Shown in pieces: positions 63,103 to 64,000 of a stretch of 64,000 bases of DNA. Under the pieces are notes generated by a model. That model was not told the DNA's origin and made no database searches. It saw only the letters and a list, made by a program, of their open reading frames with translations. Every line of letters begins with the position of its first letter. Position 1 is the first letter of the stretch. Origin of the DNA: Gadus chalcogrammus (lineage: Eukaryota; Chordata; Actinopteri; Gadiformes; Gadidae); NCBI RefSeq assembly GCF_026213295.1, contig NC_079426.1, positions 25,938,402 through 26,002,401 on the forward strand. The letters are read 5' to 3'. The position numbers were made by a program, and so were the translations under genes.

Positions 63103-64000
63103 GATCTGTCCAGTTTTACTTATAGCTCGAAGATAGGAGCATGCATCATAACCACTAAAACATTGCAGTGGTTATTGCATCTGAGAAGTTGTGAAGCTGG
63201 TATTGCAGGACCTCCCCAAAGCTTGATGGAAGGTAGCTTCTTGGGATGATCTTCAGAGCTGCTAAGTGAGGTAGATCTTGAAGCCATGACTCCCATTGTG
63301 GCAGAATGTGCTCAGTAAGTTCTTCGTCCCAGCCTACTTTATCTCTGCATAAAGCTTGAAGTATTTGTTTGCCAACTAGTTTGAAGGGGGCCACAAACCC
63401 TAGTGGATCGTAGAGAGAGGCGACGGTAGAGAGAACCCCTTTTCTTGTCAGTGGATTCTCTTTAACTTCCACTTTGAATTGGAATTTGTCTGCTTCTATG
63501 TACCACTGGACTCCAAGTGCGCGCTCAATCTGAAGTTCTCCTAGGGCCATGTCTAGATCCTTGGTTTGGGCACGTTCTTGACGTGGTACAGCGTTGGTCA
63601 GCTCTTTGTCATTGGACATAAATTTGTGTAGCGAAAGGTTTCCTGTTCTGCACAAGGCTCTTGATTCTTCTACCAAGTGTATGGCTTCAGCAGGTGACTT
63701 GACGCTTGTTAAGCCATCATCAACGTAGAAGCTTCTCAGAATGAACTTGATAGACTCTTCGCTGAACCTTCCATGACCCTGCAATTCCAAATGCTTGAGG
63801 CCAAAGTTGACGCAGCCTGGGGAAGAAGCTGCCCCAAACAGATGCACCTTCATGCTCGATGGAGCGGGTTTGGAGTCCACATCGCCATTGTCCCACCAGA
63901 GGAATCTGAGATAGTCTTGATGCTCCTTTGCAATGTGGAATTGGTGGAACATCCGTTTCACGTCGCACATGATGGCTATTGGACCCTGTCTGAATCGACA
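63103..64000 (-). pseudogene. BEL/Pao pol: reverse transcriptase (runs off the right edge)
   Basis: Minus strand from the window edge: GPIAIMCDVKRMFHQFHIAK (first catalytic Asp), QDYLRFLWWDNGD, FGAASSPGCVNFGLKHLE and ILRSFYVDDGLTSVKSPAEA (YVDD, 63716-63727), then LGVQWYIEADKFQF and STVASLYDPLGFVAPFKLVG, characteristic of BEL/Pao. The frame ends near QLHNFSDAITTAM where RNase H should start. The next ~50 bp do not match the family, and the element resumes at 52603. Confidence 0.9.

Overview
The window looks like teleost fish nuclear DNA. It has interrupted reading frames with GT/AG introns, long (GT)n, (CT)n and (TA)n runs, and a dense mix of transposon families found together in fish: L2 and RTE LINEs, DIRS-type, Gmr1-like and BEL/Pao retroelements, hAT, PIF/Harbinger and TTAA-target DNA transposons, and tRNA-derived SINEs. 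There is no prokaryotic gene organisation, CRISPR array or RNA operon. I cannot name a species.

The one host-type gene is a fragmentary copy of the fish-expanded HECT E3 ubiquitin ligase (G2E3-like) family on the + strand, about 2349-19996. Its 5' exons (proline-repeat start, a globular segment, a C2HC finger, a second globular segment, acidic linkers) lie at 2.3-6.5 kb. Its HECT C-lobe exons lie at 19.0-20.0 kb. A 10.66 kb foldback transposon sits between the two halves. I find no exon for the HECT N-lobe, and a stop codon cuts off the last 19 codons, whose sequence is still legible. It is most likely a pseudogene.

The foldback element (6955-17609) has an 8-bp target duplication and two arms of more than 2 kb. 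A DIRS-type tyrosine-recombinase retrotransposon (9616-15059) is inserted in the left arm; the right arm keeps the matching empty site. The DIRS element shows inverted terminal repeats, an internal complementary region, and gag, RT/RNase H and tyrosine recombinase genes. Gag carries a nonsense codon and the recombinase a 2-bp frameshift.

From 20 to 47 kb the sequence is repeats: MITEs with clear target duplications, two minisatellites, a Gmr1-like LTR element (27079-31625), a tRNA-headed SINE, L2 fragments, a TTAA element carrying a 102-bp open-frame minisatellite, a 762-bp palindrome, a LINE ORF1 with an SGNH-esterase domain, and two copies of a 1.2 kb repeat, one of them split by a hAT insertion. 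From 47.5 to 51.3 kb is a nearly full-length but broken L2 LINE.

From 51.6 kb to the right edge is a nested stack. A BEL/Pao element (minus) is split by a PIF/Harbinger transposon. That is in turn interrupted by a BED-finger hAT transposon at its left terminus and by a Gmr1-like element (minus) inside its transposase gene. Both Gmr1-like elements show integrase upstream of reverse transcriptase, the reverse of the usual Ty3/gypsy order. Nearly all coding regions carry stops, frameshifts or deletions.
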